Shown piece by piece: positions 27,545 through 36,600 of a stretch of DNA of 64,000 nucleotides. The translations under genes were made by a program, and so were the position numbers. The notes beneath the pieces are model-generated. The model saw only the letters and a list, made by a program, of their open reading frames with translations. It had not been told where the DNA came from and made no database searches. Source of the stretch: Halorubrum rubrum (lineage in GTDB: Archaea > Halobacteriota > Halobacteria > Halobacteriales > Haloferacaceae); contig NZ_JANHDM010000001.1 in assembly GCF_024494685.1 (NCBI RefSeq), positions 186,001-250,000 on the forward strand, given 5' to 3'. Numbering within the stretch: position 1 is the first letter of the stretch; every line of letters starts with the position of its first letter.

Positions 27545-27998
27545 CCTGAAAGCCCAGAAGCGACTGGCCGCGGACGAGCTCGACGTCGGCAAGGGCCGCG
27601 TCTGGCTCGACCCCGACGCCCAGGAGGAGATCGAGGACGCGATCACCCGCGAGGACGTTCGCGAGCTCATCGACCAGGGAACGATCCGCGCGAAGGACGC
27701 GAAGACGAACTCCCGCGGTCGGGCCCGCGAGCGCGCGGAGAAGCGCTCGTACGGCCACAAGAAGGGTGCCGGATCCCGGAAGGGGAAGGCCGGCGCGCGA
27801 CAGAACACGAAGGACGACTGGAAGGCGCGGATCCGCGCACAGCGGGCGCGCCTGAAGGAACTGCGTGACGAGGAGGACGTCCTCGACGCCACGGAGTACC
27901 GCACGTTGTACAACAAAGCGAGCGGCGGAGAGTTCGAGGACGTCGCCCGGCTGGAGGCGTACATCCGGACGCAGTACGGTTACGAGGTGAACGACTAA
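27537..27998 (+). CDS. rpl19e: 50S ribosomal protein L19e (eL19)
   Basis: 153 residues: [20 protein letters not shown], a basic middle ([20 protein letters not shown]) that penetrates rRNA, and a long C-terminal helix ending [11 protein letters not shown]. The stop overlaps the rpl18 start by one base. Confidence 0.97.
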   Translation: MSDLKAQKRLAADELDVGKGRVWLDPDAQEEIEDAITREDVRELIDQGTIRAKDAKTNSRGRARERAEKRSYGHKKGAGSRKGKAGARQNTKDDWKARIRAQRARLKELRDEEDVLDATEYRTLYNKASGGEFEDVARLEAYIRTQYGYEVND

Positions 27999-28555
27999 TG
28001 GCGACAGGACCACGATACAAGGTGCCGATGCGGCGCCGCCGCGAGGTCCGGACCGACTACCACCAGAGGTTGCGCCTGCTGAAATCGGGCAAGCCTCGCC
28101 TGGTCGCCCGGGTGAGCAACGCTCACGTCAGGGCGCAGCTGGTCACCCCCGGACCCGACGGCGACGAGACCCACGCGGCCGCCTCCAGCGAGGACCTCGC
28201 GGAGTACGGCTGGGAGGCCCCCACGGGCAACCTCCCCAGCGCGTACCTCACGGGGTACCTCGCGGGCGCTCGCGCGGTCGAGGCCGGCCTCGAGGAGGCG
28301 GTCCTCGACATCGGGCTCAACACGGCGACGCCCGGCAACAAGACGTTCGCGGTACAGGAAGGAGCTATCGACGCGGGCCTCGAGATCCCCCACAACGACG
28401 ACGTGCTGGCCGACTGGTCGCGCACGCGAGGCGAGCACATCGCCGCGTACGCCGATCAGCTCGACGAGCCGCTGTACAGCGGGGAGTTCGACGCCGGCGA
28501 GTTACCCGAGCACTTCGACTCCGTGCTCGACGAGCTACAGGAGGACCATGAGTAG
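27998..28555 (+). CDS. rpl18: 50S ribosomal protein L18 (uL18)
   Basis: 185 residues, archaeal L18/eukaryotic L5 form that carries 5S rRNA. Contains [40 protein letters not shown] and [20 protein letters not shown]. Overlaps rps5 by eight bases. Confidence 0.97.
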   Translation: MATGPRYKVPMRRRREVRTDYHQRLRLLKSGKPRLVARVSNAHVRAQLVTPGPDGDETHAAASSEDLAEYGWEAPTGNLPSAYLTGYLAGARAVEAGLEEAVLDIGLNTATPGNKTFAVQEGAIDAGLEIPHNDDVLADWSRTRGEHIAAYADQLDEPLYSGEFDAGELPEHFDSVLDELQEDHE

Positions 28556-29195
28556 ACACAACGACGGCTGGGAACCGCGAACGCGGCTCGGCCGCAAGGT
28601 ACAGGACGGCGACATCACGTCGATGGAACAGGCGCTCGACTCCGGCCTCCCGCTGAAGGAGGCCGAGATCGTCGACCAGCTCCTTCCGGGGCTGGAAGAC
28701 GAGGTGCTGGACATCAACATGGTCCAGCGAATGACCGACTCCGGCCGGCGCGTGAAGTTCCGGTGTGTCGTGGCGGTGGGCAACCGCGACGGCTACCTCG
28801 GCTACGCACAGGCGCGGGACGACCAGGTCGGCGGCGCGATCCAGAAGGCGATCGACGTCGCGAAGCTGAACATCATCGCGGTCGACCGCGGCTCGGGGTC
28901 CTGGGAGGACCAGCCCGGCGGCACGAACTCGCTGACCCGGACGGCGAAGGGGAAGGCCGGCTCCGTCACCGTCGAGATCAAGCCCGCTCCACAGGGACTG
29001 GGCCTCGCGGCCGCGGAGACGGTCCGGAACATCTTGGAGCTTGCCGGCGTCGAGGACGCCTGGACGAACTCCGACGGCAACACCCGGACGACGGTGAACC
29101 TCGCGAAGGCGACGTTCAACGCCTTAGAGAACGCGGCGCAGTCCCGCACGCCCCAGCACGCGCGCCAGGTCCACTACGACGAGGTGAGCGAGTGA
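28548..29195 (+). CDS. rps5: 30S ribosomal protein S5 (uS5)
   Basis: 215 residues. The double-stranded-RNA-binding-like N domain has [20 protein letters not shown] and [20 protein letters not shown]. The C domain has [19 protein letters not shown]. Decoding-fidelity protein of the 30S subunit. Its stop overlaps the rpl30 ATG. Confidence 0.97.
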   Translation: MSRHNDGWEPRTRLGRKVQDGDITSMEQALDSGLPLKEAEIVDQLLPGLEDEVLDINMVQRMTDSGRRVKFRCVVAVGNRDGYLGYAQARDDQVGGAIQKAIDVAKLNIIAVDRGSGSWEDQPGGTNSLTRTAKGKAGSVTVEIKPAPQGLGLAAAETVRNILELAGVEDAWTNSDGNTRTTVNLAKATFNALENAAQSRTPQHARQVHYDEVSE

Positions 29196-29659
29196 TGCAG
29201 GCGATCGTTCAGCTCCGCGGAGAGGTCAACGTGAACGAGGGCGTCGTCGACACGCTCGACATGCTGAACGTCGGGCGCGTCAACCACGCGACGTTCGTTC
29301 CGGAGACCGACTCCTACCGCGGCATGATCACGAAGGTGAACGACCTCGTCGCCTTCGGCGAGCCGAGCGTCGAGACGGTGGCGGCCACCATCGAGCGGCG
29401 CGGCGAGCCCCTCGAGGGCGACGCCGACGTCGACGACGCGTGGGTGGCGGAGCACACCGACTACGACGACGTGGCGGCGCTGGCGGAGGCGATCGTCGAC
29501 GAGGAGACGACGCTGCGCGAGCAGGGCCTCTCCCCGACGCTCCGTCTTCACGCCCCGCGTGGCGGTCACGACGGCATCAAACACCCGATCGTGGAGGGTG
29601 GCGAACTCGGTCGCCACTCCACGGAGGAGATGGACGCGCTCCTGGAGGCGATGCGATGA
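29195..29659 (+). CDS. rpl30: 50S ribosomal protein L30 (uL30)
   Basis: 154 residues from [20 protein letters not shown], followed by LNVGRVNHATFVPETDSYRG and the longer archaeal C-terminus with LRLHAPRGGHDGIKHPIVEG. Start ATG shares its A with the S5 stop. ATGA-type overlap with rpl15. Confidence 0.97.
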   Translation: MQAIVQLRGEVNVNEGVVDTLDMLNVGRVNHATFVPETDSYRGMITKVNDLVAFGEPSVETVAATIERRGEPLEGDADVDDAWVAEHTDYDDVAALAEAIVDEETTLREQGLSPTLRLHAPRGGHDGIKHPIVEGGELGRHSTEEMDALLEAMR

Positions 29660-30153
29660 CGGACAAGAACCGTCGACAGCGCGGCTCCCGGACGCACGGC
29701 GGCGGCACGCACAAGAACCGGCGCGGCGCAGGTCACCGCGGCGGCCGCGGCGCGGCCGGTCGCTCGAAACACGAGTACCACAACTACGGGCCGCTCGGCA
29801 AACACGGCTTCAAGCGTCCCGAGGACTCGAAGACGGACGTCCTCGAGGTCAAAGCCCAGAAGCTCGACGAGGACGCGGCGCTGTACGTCGCGGAAGGTCT
29901 CGCCGAGGAGGACGGTGACGCGTACGTGATCGACGCCCGCGACGTCGTCGACGACGGGTACGACGTCGACGTGGTGAAGGTGCTCGGCGGCGGACAGGTC
30001 CGCCGCGAGCTCCGCGTCACCGCCGACGCGTTCACGGCCGGGGCGGTCGAGGGGATCGAGTCCGCCGGCGGCGAGGCGACGCTCTCCGAGCGCGCCGAGA
30101 CCGCGTCGGACGGATCAGAAAACACTTCCGACGACGAGACTGACGAGGCGTAA
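29656..30153 (+). CDS. rpl15: 50S ribosomal protein L15 (uL15)
   Basis: 165 residues: the Gly/Arg-rich MTDKNRRQRGSRTHGGGTHK and RGAGHRGGRGAAGRSKHEYH, then a globular domain ending with an acidic tail (SENTSDDETDEA). Two bases before secY, as in the spc operon. Confidence 0.96.
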   Translation: MTDKNRRQRGSRTHGGGTHKNRRGAGHRGGRGAAGRSKHEYHNYGPLGKHGFKRPEDSKTDVLEVKAQKLDEDAALYVAEGLAEEDGDAYVIDARDVVDDGYDVDVVKVLGGGQVRRELRVTADAFTAGAVEGIESAGGEATLSERAETASDGSENTSDDETDEA

Positions 30154-30155
30154 CG

Positions 30156-31634
30156 ATGAGTTGGAAGGAGGTCGCCGAACCGGTGCTCTCGCGGATGCCC
30201 GTCGTGGAGCGGCCCGCTGGTCACGTCCCGTTCAGGCGCAAGCTCATGTGGACGGCGGGGATCCTGCTCGTCTACTTCTTTTTGACCAACATCAATCCGT
30301 TCGGCCTCGCCGCCGAACAGGGGAGCGACTTCTTCGGGCAGTTCCGCTCGGTGTTGGCCGGCCAGCAGGGATCGCTGTTACAGGTCGGCATCGGGCCGAT
30401 CGTCACCGCGTCGATCGTCTTACAGCTGCTCGGCGGCGCGAACCTGCTCGGGCTCGACACCGACGACCCGCGCGACCAGGTCCTGTATCAGGGCCTCCAG
30501 AAGCTGCTCGTGGTCATCGTGACCGCGCTGACGGCCGCACCCATGGTGTTCACCGGCGAGTTCCTTCCAGCCGATCAGGCCGTCGGACAGGCGCTCGGCA
30601 TCGGCGAGTTCGGCGTTCAAGCCCTGATATTCGCACAGATCTTCGTCGGCGGCATCCTCATCCTGTTCATGGACGAGATCGTGAGCAAGTGGGGGGTCGG
30701 CTCCGGCGTAGGGCTGTTCATCATCGCCGCCGTGAGCCAGCAGATCGTCGGCGGGTTCTTCAGCTTCTCCGCGCTCGGCGCGACCGGCTTCTTCGCGAGC
30801 TGGTACGGGATCGTCTTCGGCGACGTGCCCGTCTCGCTGTCGCCGTTCACGGCCGAAGGGCTCCAGAACCTGCTTTTCGCGCCCGGTAACGTCCTGGCGC
30901 TGTTCACGACGGTGTTCATCTTCGGGATCGTCGTGTACGCGGAGTCGGTCCGCGTCGAGATCCCGCTGTCGCACGCCCGCGTGAAGGGCGCTCGGGGACG
31001 GTTCCCGGTGAAGCTCATCTACGCGTCCGTGCTGCCGATGATCCTCGTCCGGGCGCTCCAGGCGAACGTCCAGTTCCTCGGGCAGATCCTCTCCTCGCAG
31101 TGGGCGGGGATGCCGACGTGGCTCGGCGAGTACAGTGACCGGGGCGAGCCCCTCTCCGGGCTGTTCTACTACCTGAACCCGATCCAGGCGCGGACCGAGT
31201 GGATGTGGTTCCTCGGAGAGATCCCGGCGTCGGTCGAGCCGTGGATGATCGCCGTCCGACTGCTCATCGACCTCACGTTCATGGTCGTCGGCGGCGCGAT
31301 CTTCGCGATCTTCTGGGTCGAGACCACCGGCATGGGGCCGGAGGCGACCGCCCAACAGATCCAGAACTCCGGGATGCAGATCCCCGGCTTCCGACGGAAT
31401 CCACAGGTCGTCGAGAAGGTCATGGAGCGGTACATCCCGCAGGTGACCGTCATCGGCGGGGCGCTCGTCGGACTGCTGGCCGTGATGGCGAACTTACTCG
31501 GCACCATCGGCCAGGTCTCCGGAACCGGTCTGCTGCTCGCGGTCTCGATCACGTACAAGCTGTACGAGGAGATCGCAGAGGAGCAGCTGATGGAGATGCA
31601 CCCGATGATGCGCCAGATGTTCGGCAACGAGTAA
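30156..31634 (+). CDS. secY: Preprotein translocase subunit SecY
   Basis: 492 residues with about ten membrane helices, the channel of the Sec translocon. Landmarks: PVVERPAGHVPFRRKLMWTA, GIGPIVTASIVLQLLGGANL, IFAQIFVGGILILFMDEI, SVRVEIPLSHARVKGARGRF (cytoplasmic loop contacting the ribosome) and FWVETTGMGPEATAQQIQNS. The last gene of the super-operon, placed to couple ribosome and translocon production. A T-rich ctattttatct about 45 bases after the stop could serve as terminator. Confidence 0.98.
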   Translation: MSWKEVAEPVLSRMPVVERPAGHVPFRRKLMWTAGILLVYFFLTNINPFGLAAEQGSDFFGQFRSVLAGQQGSLLQVGIGPIVTASIVLQLLGGANLLGLDTDDPRDQVLYQGLQKLLVVIVTALTAAPMVFTGEFLPADQAVGQALGIGEFGVQALIFAQIFVGGILILFMDEIVSKWGVGSGVGLFIIAAVSQQIVGGFFSFSALGATGFFASWYGIVFGDVPVSLSPFTAEGLQNLLFAPGNVLALFTTVFIFGIVVYAESVRVEIPLSHARVKGARGRFPVKLIYASVLPMILVRALQANVQFLGQILSSQWAGMPTWLGEYSDRGEPLSGLFYYLNPIQARTEWMWFLGEIPASVEPWMIAVRLLIDLTFMVVGGAIFAIFWVETTGMGPEATAQQIQNSGMQIPGFRRNPQVVEKVMERYIPQVTVIGGALVGLLAVMANLLGTIGQVSGTGLLLAVSITYKLYEEIAEEQLMEMHPMMRQMFGNE

Positions 31635-32022
31635 CACGATGTGTACACACTCGGTCTGACGATCGAGTGCTTCCACGTCGGCTATTTTATCTGGCTATCT
31701 GAAGTCGGGCAGTCGTGACTGATTACTCCCGATGACGCGGCAGCAGTGGCGCGCTCACAGGGGCACACACCGGCTACTGGCGATGAGAAATTACCAGCTT
31801 TCGTATAACTGATTAATTGACGTACTCAAAACACAGGAGGGTTGTCGAAGCGATAATGAAGAGGTTGACCGACCGGTGATTGAATCGCAGAGGTACAACT
31901 AACCAGGTCTCAACGTTCCGGCTCGGTCGCGTCGTTCGCCGCTACGCTCCGCCGCCCCTCCATCCCTTCCCCTACCGTGCCCGGAACGCGGCCCTTTTGT
32001 CCCATATCGACGAAGCCGACGC
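31635..32022. other. 388-bp gap downstream of secY
   Basis: No convincing gene. It includes a noticeably AT-rich part (about 31780-31890) unlike the surroundings, and a gtgtacacac palindrome just after the secY stop. A 26-codon ATG frame at 31732 has no support. The last 60 bases hold the promoter of trm1 (cccttttgtccc). Confidence 0.6.
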
Positions 32023-33150
32023 ATGGACATCGAGGAGGGCGGGGTCACGGTCGAGGTCCCAGAGGCCCGAGACGGCGCGAGCGAGGGGACCGGCGGCGGC
32101 GTCTTCTTCAACCCTACACAGGAGCTGAACCGGGACGTCACGGTCGCGGCCTTGCGCGCCTACCGCGACCGCGAGCCGCGCGCGGCGACGTACCTCGACG
32201 CGATGGCCGCTTCGGGGGTCCGAGGCGTTCGCGCCGCCGCCGAAGGGTACGACGTGACCTGCGCCGACGTCGACGCCGACGCGGTCGACCTCGCCGAGCG
32301 GAACCTCGAGGCGAACGGTCTGGAGGGAGAGGCCGTCCGCCGGGACGTCAACGCCCTGTTGTACGACGAGGGACCGTTCGACGTGGTGGATCTGGACCCG
32401 TACGGGACGCCGGTCCCCTTCGCCGACGCCGCGTTCGCGAACGGGCGGAACCTCGTCTGCGTCACCGCCACCGACACCGCGCCGCTGTGTGGCGCACACC
32501 TCAACAGCGGGATCCGCAAGTACGGCGCGGTGCCGCGCAACACCGACTACCACCCGGAGATGGGACTCCGGACGCTGGTCTCGGCGCTGGTCCGGACAGC
32601 CGCGCGGTACGACAAGGCCGCGCGGCCGATCCTCTCGCACGTCTCACGGCACTACGCGCGGACGTACCTCGAGCTCGAGTCGGGGGCACGCGCGGCCGAC
32701 GACGCCGTCGGGGAGCTGGGGTACGTCGACAACTGCGAGGACTGCCTCTGGCGGGAGGCGACCGCCGGGCTGATCGCGGATCCAGTCGACGCCTGTCCGG
32801 TCTGTGACGGCGACCGCGTGCTCACGGCGGGGCCGATCTGGCTGGGGCCGGTCGCGGACGTCGAGTTCGCCCGCGCGGTCCGCGAGCGCGTCACGGACGA
32901 CATGGGCGAGGCGAAACGGGCGCGGAAGCTGCTCGGAACCGTCGCCCGCGAGCTGGACACGCCGACCCACTACGACCAACACCGGCTGTACAAACAGTGG
33001 GGCGAGCCGGCGATCGGCATGGAGGAGTTCGTCGAGCGGCTCCGCGCGGCCGGCCACGAGGCGAGCCGCGCCCACTACCGCGGGACGGCGGTCAAGTCCT
33101 CGGCGTCGATCCCGGAGATGCGCGAGGCGGTCCTCGGCGACGGGGCGTAG
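32023..33150 (+). CDS. trm1: tRNA (guanine(26)-N2)-dimethyltransferase
   Basis: 375 residues. It uses S-adenosylmethionine to methylate G26 of tRNA. Seen: [20 protein letters not shown], the SAM site [18 protein letters not shown], the catalytic/adenine part [19 protein letters not shown], and a C-terminal zinc-like domain with CEDCLW and CPVCDG. Length is typical of archaeal Trm1. It follows secY but is separated by 388 bp and has its own promoter-like sequence. Confidence 0.96.
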   Translation: MDIEEGGVTVEVPEARDGASEGTGGGVFFNPTQELNRDVTVAALRAYRDREPRAATYLDAMAASGVRGVRAAAEGYDVTCADVDADAVDLAERNLEANGLEGEAVRRDVNALLYDEGPFDVVDLDPYGTPVPFADAAFANGRNLVCVTATDTAPLCGAHLNSGIRKYGAVPRNTDYHPEMGLRTLVSALVRTAARYDKAARPILSHVSRHYARTYLELESGARAADDAVGELGYVDNCEDCLWREATAGLIADPVDACPVCDGDRVLTAGPIWLGPVADVEFARAVRERVTDDMGEAKRARKLLGTVARELDTPTHYDQHRLYKQWGEPAIGMEEFVERLRAAGHEASRAHYRGTAVKSSASIPEMREAVLGDGA

Positions 33151-33232
33151 CCGGTCGGCGAGAGGAGCGCCTCCGAGCGAGGGAACCGATCGAGCCCGGC
33201 GCGTTTTTGGTTCCGTCGTCCGAACCCCGGAC

Positions 33233-34540
33233 GTGTCCCGCCGCCAGACAGCCGCAGTCGACACCGTCCGTCGCGTCGTCGACATCTCGTTCGACCGACA
33301 GGTGACGTTCCTCGCGGCCGCGATAGCCTACTACGCGTTCGTCTCGCTCGTCCCCGCCCTGCTATTGCTCGTGGTCGTCGCGAGCGCGGTGTTCGGCGAC
33401 GCGATCGCCGTCCAGCTGGCCGCGGTCGCGGGCGACTTCCTCACGCCCGCGGGCGAGGAGGCCGTCGCCGCGGCCGTCTCCTCCGCGAGCGGGCGGACCG
33501 GCGCGGGGATGCTTGGGATCGTCGTCCTCCTGTGGTCGACGCTGAAGGTGTTCCGCGGGCTCGACACCGCCTTCGGCGCGCTGTACGGCGACGCGTCGCC
33601 GCCCGGCTTCCGCGAACAGGTCACGGACGCGATCGCGGTCGTGGTGGGCGTCGGAGTGGGCATCGGCGTGATGGTCGCCGTGGGGACGTTCCTCGCGGCC
33701 GTGGACGCGATCCCGGCGGTCGAGGCGGCGAGCATTCTCGCGTTGCCCGCCGTTCTCACGGTCGTGTTCCTCCCCCTGTACTACCTGCTCCCGGAGCCGG
33801 CGATCGGGGTCGGAGAGGCGCTGCCCGGCGCTGCGTTCGCGGCCGGCGGCTGGACGCTGCTCCAGGCCGGCTTTCAGGTGTACGCCGCGAACGCCGGTCA
33901 ATACCAGGTGTACGGCGTCATCGGCGGGGTCCTCCTCCTCGTGACCTGGCTCTACCTCGCGGCCGTCGTCGTCGTCGTCGGTGGCGTGATCAACGTCGCG
34001 GTCGCCGGACGGAACGCCGACGGCGGGCTCGCGGGCGAGCACGACCGCGACCGCGACGATCGTGAGTCGGACCGGCAGTTACAACACGACCGCGGCCGAC
34101 CCACGGGTATGAACGGCGAGTCGGACGGTTCCGGAGGCGCCGGCGACGCGGAACGCCCCCGCGGGGCACCGGACGTCGCGGCGCTCGAGGAGGAACTCGG
34201 CGAGTTGCGCGCGGAGTTCGACGAGTTCGAGACGAACGTCGAGGAGCGAACGGTCGACAAGCCGAAACTGGAGTCCGAGCTGAAACGCTACGTCCGTTCC
34301 CGGATGCGTCGCGGCCACGCTCGCGGCTGGGGACCGTACCTCGTCCTCCTGTACGGGACGGTCCTGACGCTCGGGGCGTTCACCTTCCTCCAGGGGATCT
34401 ACGCGATCGCCGCGATGATCGTCCTCGGGCTGTCGACGCTGGGGCTGTACACCCTCTTCGTCCTCGTCGGCGTCGGCCTCAACCTGATCGAGACCCCAGG
34501 AAAGGCGATCGAGTACGCGCGCAACCGGGGAGACGACTGA
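33233..34540 (+). CDS. YihY/BrkB-type membrane protein joined in frame to a coiled-coil membrane domain
   Basis: A 435-residue open frame from a GTG. Residues 1-265 are a YihY/virulence factor BrkB-like protein with about six membrane helices (VTFLAAAIAYYAFVSLVPAL, LVTWLYLAAVVVVVGGVIN). Residues about 293-435 are a separate-looking unit: Gly/Asp-rich start, a coiled coil (ALEEELGELRAEFDEFETNV), a basic patch (RYVRSRMRRGHARGW) and two helices. In other haloarchaea I would expect these as two genes. Here no stop separates them. The second unit has its own ATG at 34109 with a TATA-like element 27 bases before, so internal initiation is also likely. Confidence 0.7.
   Translation: MSRRQTAAVDTVRRVVDISFDRQVTFLAAAIAYYAFVSLVPALLLLVVVASAVFGDAIAVQLAAVAGDFLTPAGEEAVAAAVSSASGRTGAGMLGIVVLLWSTLKVFRGLDTAFGALYGDASPPGFREQVTDAIAVVVGVGVGIGVMVAVGTFLAAVDAIPAVEAASILALPAVLTVVFLPLYYLLPEPAIGVGEALPGAAFAAGGWTLLQAGFQVYAANAGQYQVYGVIGGVLLLVTWLYLAAVVVVVGGVINVAVAGRNADGGLAGEHDRDRDDRESDRQLQHDRGRPTGMNGESDGSGGAGDAERPRGAPDVAALEEELGELRAEFDEFETNVEERTVDKPKLESELKRYVRSRMRRGHARGWGPYLVLLYGTVLTLGAFTFLQGIYAIAAMIVLGLSTLGLYTLFVLVGVGLNLIETPGKAIEYARNRGDD
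34109..34540 (+). CDS. Possible internally initiated coiled-coil membrane protein (bZIP-like annotation)
   Basis: 143 residues in the same frame as the end of the YihY ORF. Starting at MNGESDGSGGAGDAE gives a normal acidic N-terminus, a coiled coil with heptads, and two membrane helices (GPYLVLLYGTVLTLGAFTFL, then IVLGLSTLGLYTLFVLVGVG). Homologues are often labelled bZIP transcription factor, a name I consider weak because of the membrane helices. The gttacaac at 34078-34085 sits at TATA distance. It may be made in addition to, or instead of, the fusion. Confidence 0.5.
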   Translation: MNGESDGSGGAGDAERPRGAPDVAALEEELGELRAEFDEFETNVEERTVDKPKLESELKRYVRSRMRRGHARGWGPYLVLLYGTVLTLGAFTFLQGIYAIAAMIVLGLSTLGLYTLFVLVGVGLNLIETPGKAIEYARNRGDD

Positions 34541-34547
34541 CCGGACC

Positions 34548-35528
34548 GTGACCGGGCTCGTCTCCGCGGAGCGCGGGATCGGCGGGATCGCGCTCGCCGA
34601 CGCGCTCCCCGAGGTCGTCGTCGTGGTCTTCGCGGCCGTCACCCACCTCGCGGACCCGTGGTTCCTGTTCGCGCTGCTCGCGGTGGGCTACTGGTTCGCC
34701 GACGACCGGCTCGCGGGGTCGCCCCGACGAGCCGGCGCGACCGCCATCGCGGTCGTCACCTGCGCGTACGCCGCCGTCGCGGTCGCGAAGGCCGGATTCG
34801 CGGTCCCGCGGCCGCCGGGCGCGACGGGTCCCGCAGACGTGCCGACGTGGCTTCCCGTCCTGCTCTCGGGGTGGTACGAGGCCCAGGTGCTCTCGGACGG
34901 ATTCGGCTTCCCGAGCGGCCACGCCACCGGCGGGGCGGCCGCGTACGGCGCGTTAGCGCTCGCGTACGACCGGCTCTGGACGGGTCGGACACGCGTGGCC
35001 GCGGCGGTCGCGATCGCGGTCGCCGTGGCGGTCTCGCGGGTCGTCATCGAGGTCCACTACGCCGTCGACGTGATCGCCGGGCTGCTGCTCGGCGCGGCCG
35101 TCGTCGCCGGCGCGCTCGCGCTCGCCGGCGACCCGCGGCTCCGGCCGGGCGGCGACTCCTCCGGGGACCCCACCGCCGCGCTCGACCCGACCCCCGCGTT
35201 CGTCCTCGCGGCGGCCGTCTCGGTCGTCGCGGCCGGCGTCGCGGTCGCCGGCGGACACCCCGGCGAGGTGATCGAGGCGGGGATCGGGATCGCCACCGGC
35301 GTCGGCGGCGCGGTCGGTTGGCTGCTCGTCGACGGCGACGAGCCGCCGGTGTCGGTCGGGGTCGCCGTCCCGGCGCTCGCGGTCACCGGCGCGCTCTGGG
35401 TGGGCGCGTACGCGCTCGCCGACTCGCTTCCCGTCACGCTGGTCGCCACGACCGTCGCGGTCGTCGCCGTGGTCGCGTTGCCGGCGGCCGCGCGAGAGGG
35501 ACTCGACGGGATCCGGGCGGCTGTTTAA
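34548..35528 (+). CDS. PAP2-superfamily membrane phosphatase
   Basis: 326 residues, GTG start. The three PAP2 phosphatase motifs are visible: KAGFAVPRP, PSGHATGG, and SRVVIEVHYAVDVIAG with the catalytic His. About ten hydrophobic segments in total. A C-terminal half of five or so helices has no recognised role. Likely substrates are lipid phosphates or isoprenoid pyrophosphates, facing the outside. It starts eight bases after the preceding ORF, so it is probably cotranscribed with the YihY-like gene. Confidence 0.88.
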   Translation: MTGLVSAERGIGGIALADALPEVVVVVFAAVTHLADPWFLFALLAVGYWFADDRLAGSPRRAGATAIAVVTCAYAAVAVAKAGFAVPRPPGATGPADVPTWLPVLLSGWYEAQVLSDGFGFPSGHATGGAAAYGALALAYDRLWTGRTRVAAAVAIAVAVAVSRVVIEVHYAVDVIAGLLLGAAVVAGALALAGDPRLRPGGDSSGDPTAALDPTPAFVLAAAVSVVAAGVAVAGGHPGEVIEAGIGIATGVGGAVGWLLVDGDEPPVSVGVAVPALAVTGALWVGAYALADSLPVTLVATTVAVVAVVALPAAAREGLDGIRAAV

Positions 35529-35554
35529 CACGACCCGCACCGACACCACGATCG

Positions 35555-36532
35555 ATGGTCGGTAGCCCCCTCGTCAACGTCGCCGTGATCGCCGCGACCG
35601 TCCTCGGCCTCTGGATCGGCGCGAGCTCGCTGGTGGACGCCGTGGTCCGCATCGCCCGCCGGTTCGGCGTCTCGGAGCTGACGATCGGGTTGACGATCGT
35701 GGCGATGGGGACCTCGACCCCGGAACTCGTCGTCTCGATCGACGCCGCGTTCGCGGGGCTTGGGGACGTCGCGGTCGCGAACGTGATCGGGAGCAACGTC
35801 TACAACCTCGCGTTCATCCTCGGCGTCGTCTCGCTCCTCCGGGTCGTCCCCGTCGAGCGCTCGCTGGTCCACCGCGACGGGGTCGCGCTCGTGCTCGCGA
35901 CGTTCGCGGGCGTCTGGACCGTCGCCGACGGCGTCGTGACGCGCCCCGAGGGACTCGCGCTCGCGCTCGGCTTCGTCGCCTACACGGCCTACCTGCTCCG
36001 CGACGAGCGCGGCGACCCCTCGATCGTCACGGAGTACCCCGACTCGCGGGTGACGGAGACGCTCGCCGATCACGCCCGGTTCCGCGGCCGCGACGCGGTC
36101 CTGCTCGTCGGCGGGCTCGCCCTCGTGTTAGTCTGCGGGCACTTCATGGTGGAGGCGGCCACGTCGCTGGCGCTACGCGCCGGGATCTCGGCGTGGGTCG
36201 TCGGCGGGACGATCGTGGCCGCGGGGACGTCGACGCCGGAGCTCGCGGTGTCGCTCGTCGCGATGCGGCAGGGCCACGTCGGGATGTCCGTCGGCAACGT
36301 CGTCGGCTCGAACGTGTTCAACGTCCTCGGGATCATGGGCGTCGCGGCCGCGCTCCGACCGCTCGCGGTGAGCGGGGCGGCGGCGGAGACGGGGGCGTGG
36401 CTCGCGGTCGTGACGGTCCTGATGGTCGCCGCGCTGTGGACCGGCCGCCGACTCTCGCGGATCGAGGGCGCACTGTTCGCGCTCTCCGAGGGGCTCCGCT
36501 GGGTCCTCGGACTGCTCCGGACGTTCGGGTGA
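35555..36532 (+). CDS. Calcium/sodium antiporter (CaCA family, YrbG-like)
   Basis: 325 residues, about ten membrane helices in two inverted halves. Each half has the alpha repeat: GLTIVAMGTSTPELVVSIDA and NVIGSNVYNLAFILG in the first, GGTIVAAGTSTPELAVSLVA and NVVGSNVFNVLGIMG in the second, with the ion-binding Glu in both PEL motifs. A cytoplasmic loop separates the halves (YPDSRVTETLADHARF). It exchanges Na+ for Ca2+ or another divalent cation across the membrane. The ctgtttaac 30 bases upstream could be a TATA element, so it may be transcribed separately. Confidence 0.93.
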   Translation: MVGSPLVNVAVIAATVLGLWIGASSLVDAVVRIARRFGVSELTIGLTIVAMGTSTPELVVSIDAAFAGLGDVAVANVIGSNVYNLAFILGVVSLLRVVPVERSLVHRDGVALVLATFAGVWTVADGVVTRPEGLALALGFVAYTAYLLRDERGDPSIVTEYPDSRVTETLADHARFRGRDAVLLVGGLALVLVCGHFMVEAATSLALRAGISAWVVGGTIVAAGTSTPELAVSLVAMRQGHVGMSVGNVVGSNVFNVLGIMGVAAALRPLAVSGAAAETGAWLAVVTVLMVAALWTGRRLSRIEGALFALSEGLRWVLGLLRTFG

Positions 36533-36600
36533 CGCGGACGCGTCGCCGGGCATCGCTGGGCGGCGCCGACGCGGCGAAAAAACGGGAGCGTTCGACGGCC

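Noticed and set aside
31732-31812. 26-codon ATG frame in the gap after secY
   Set aside because: No promoter at the right distance, no recognisable peptide feature and very short.
31635-32022. Adenylate kinase gene after secY
   Set aside because: It is often found there in haloarchaea, but no such ORF exists in this gap on either strand; trm1 follows instead.
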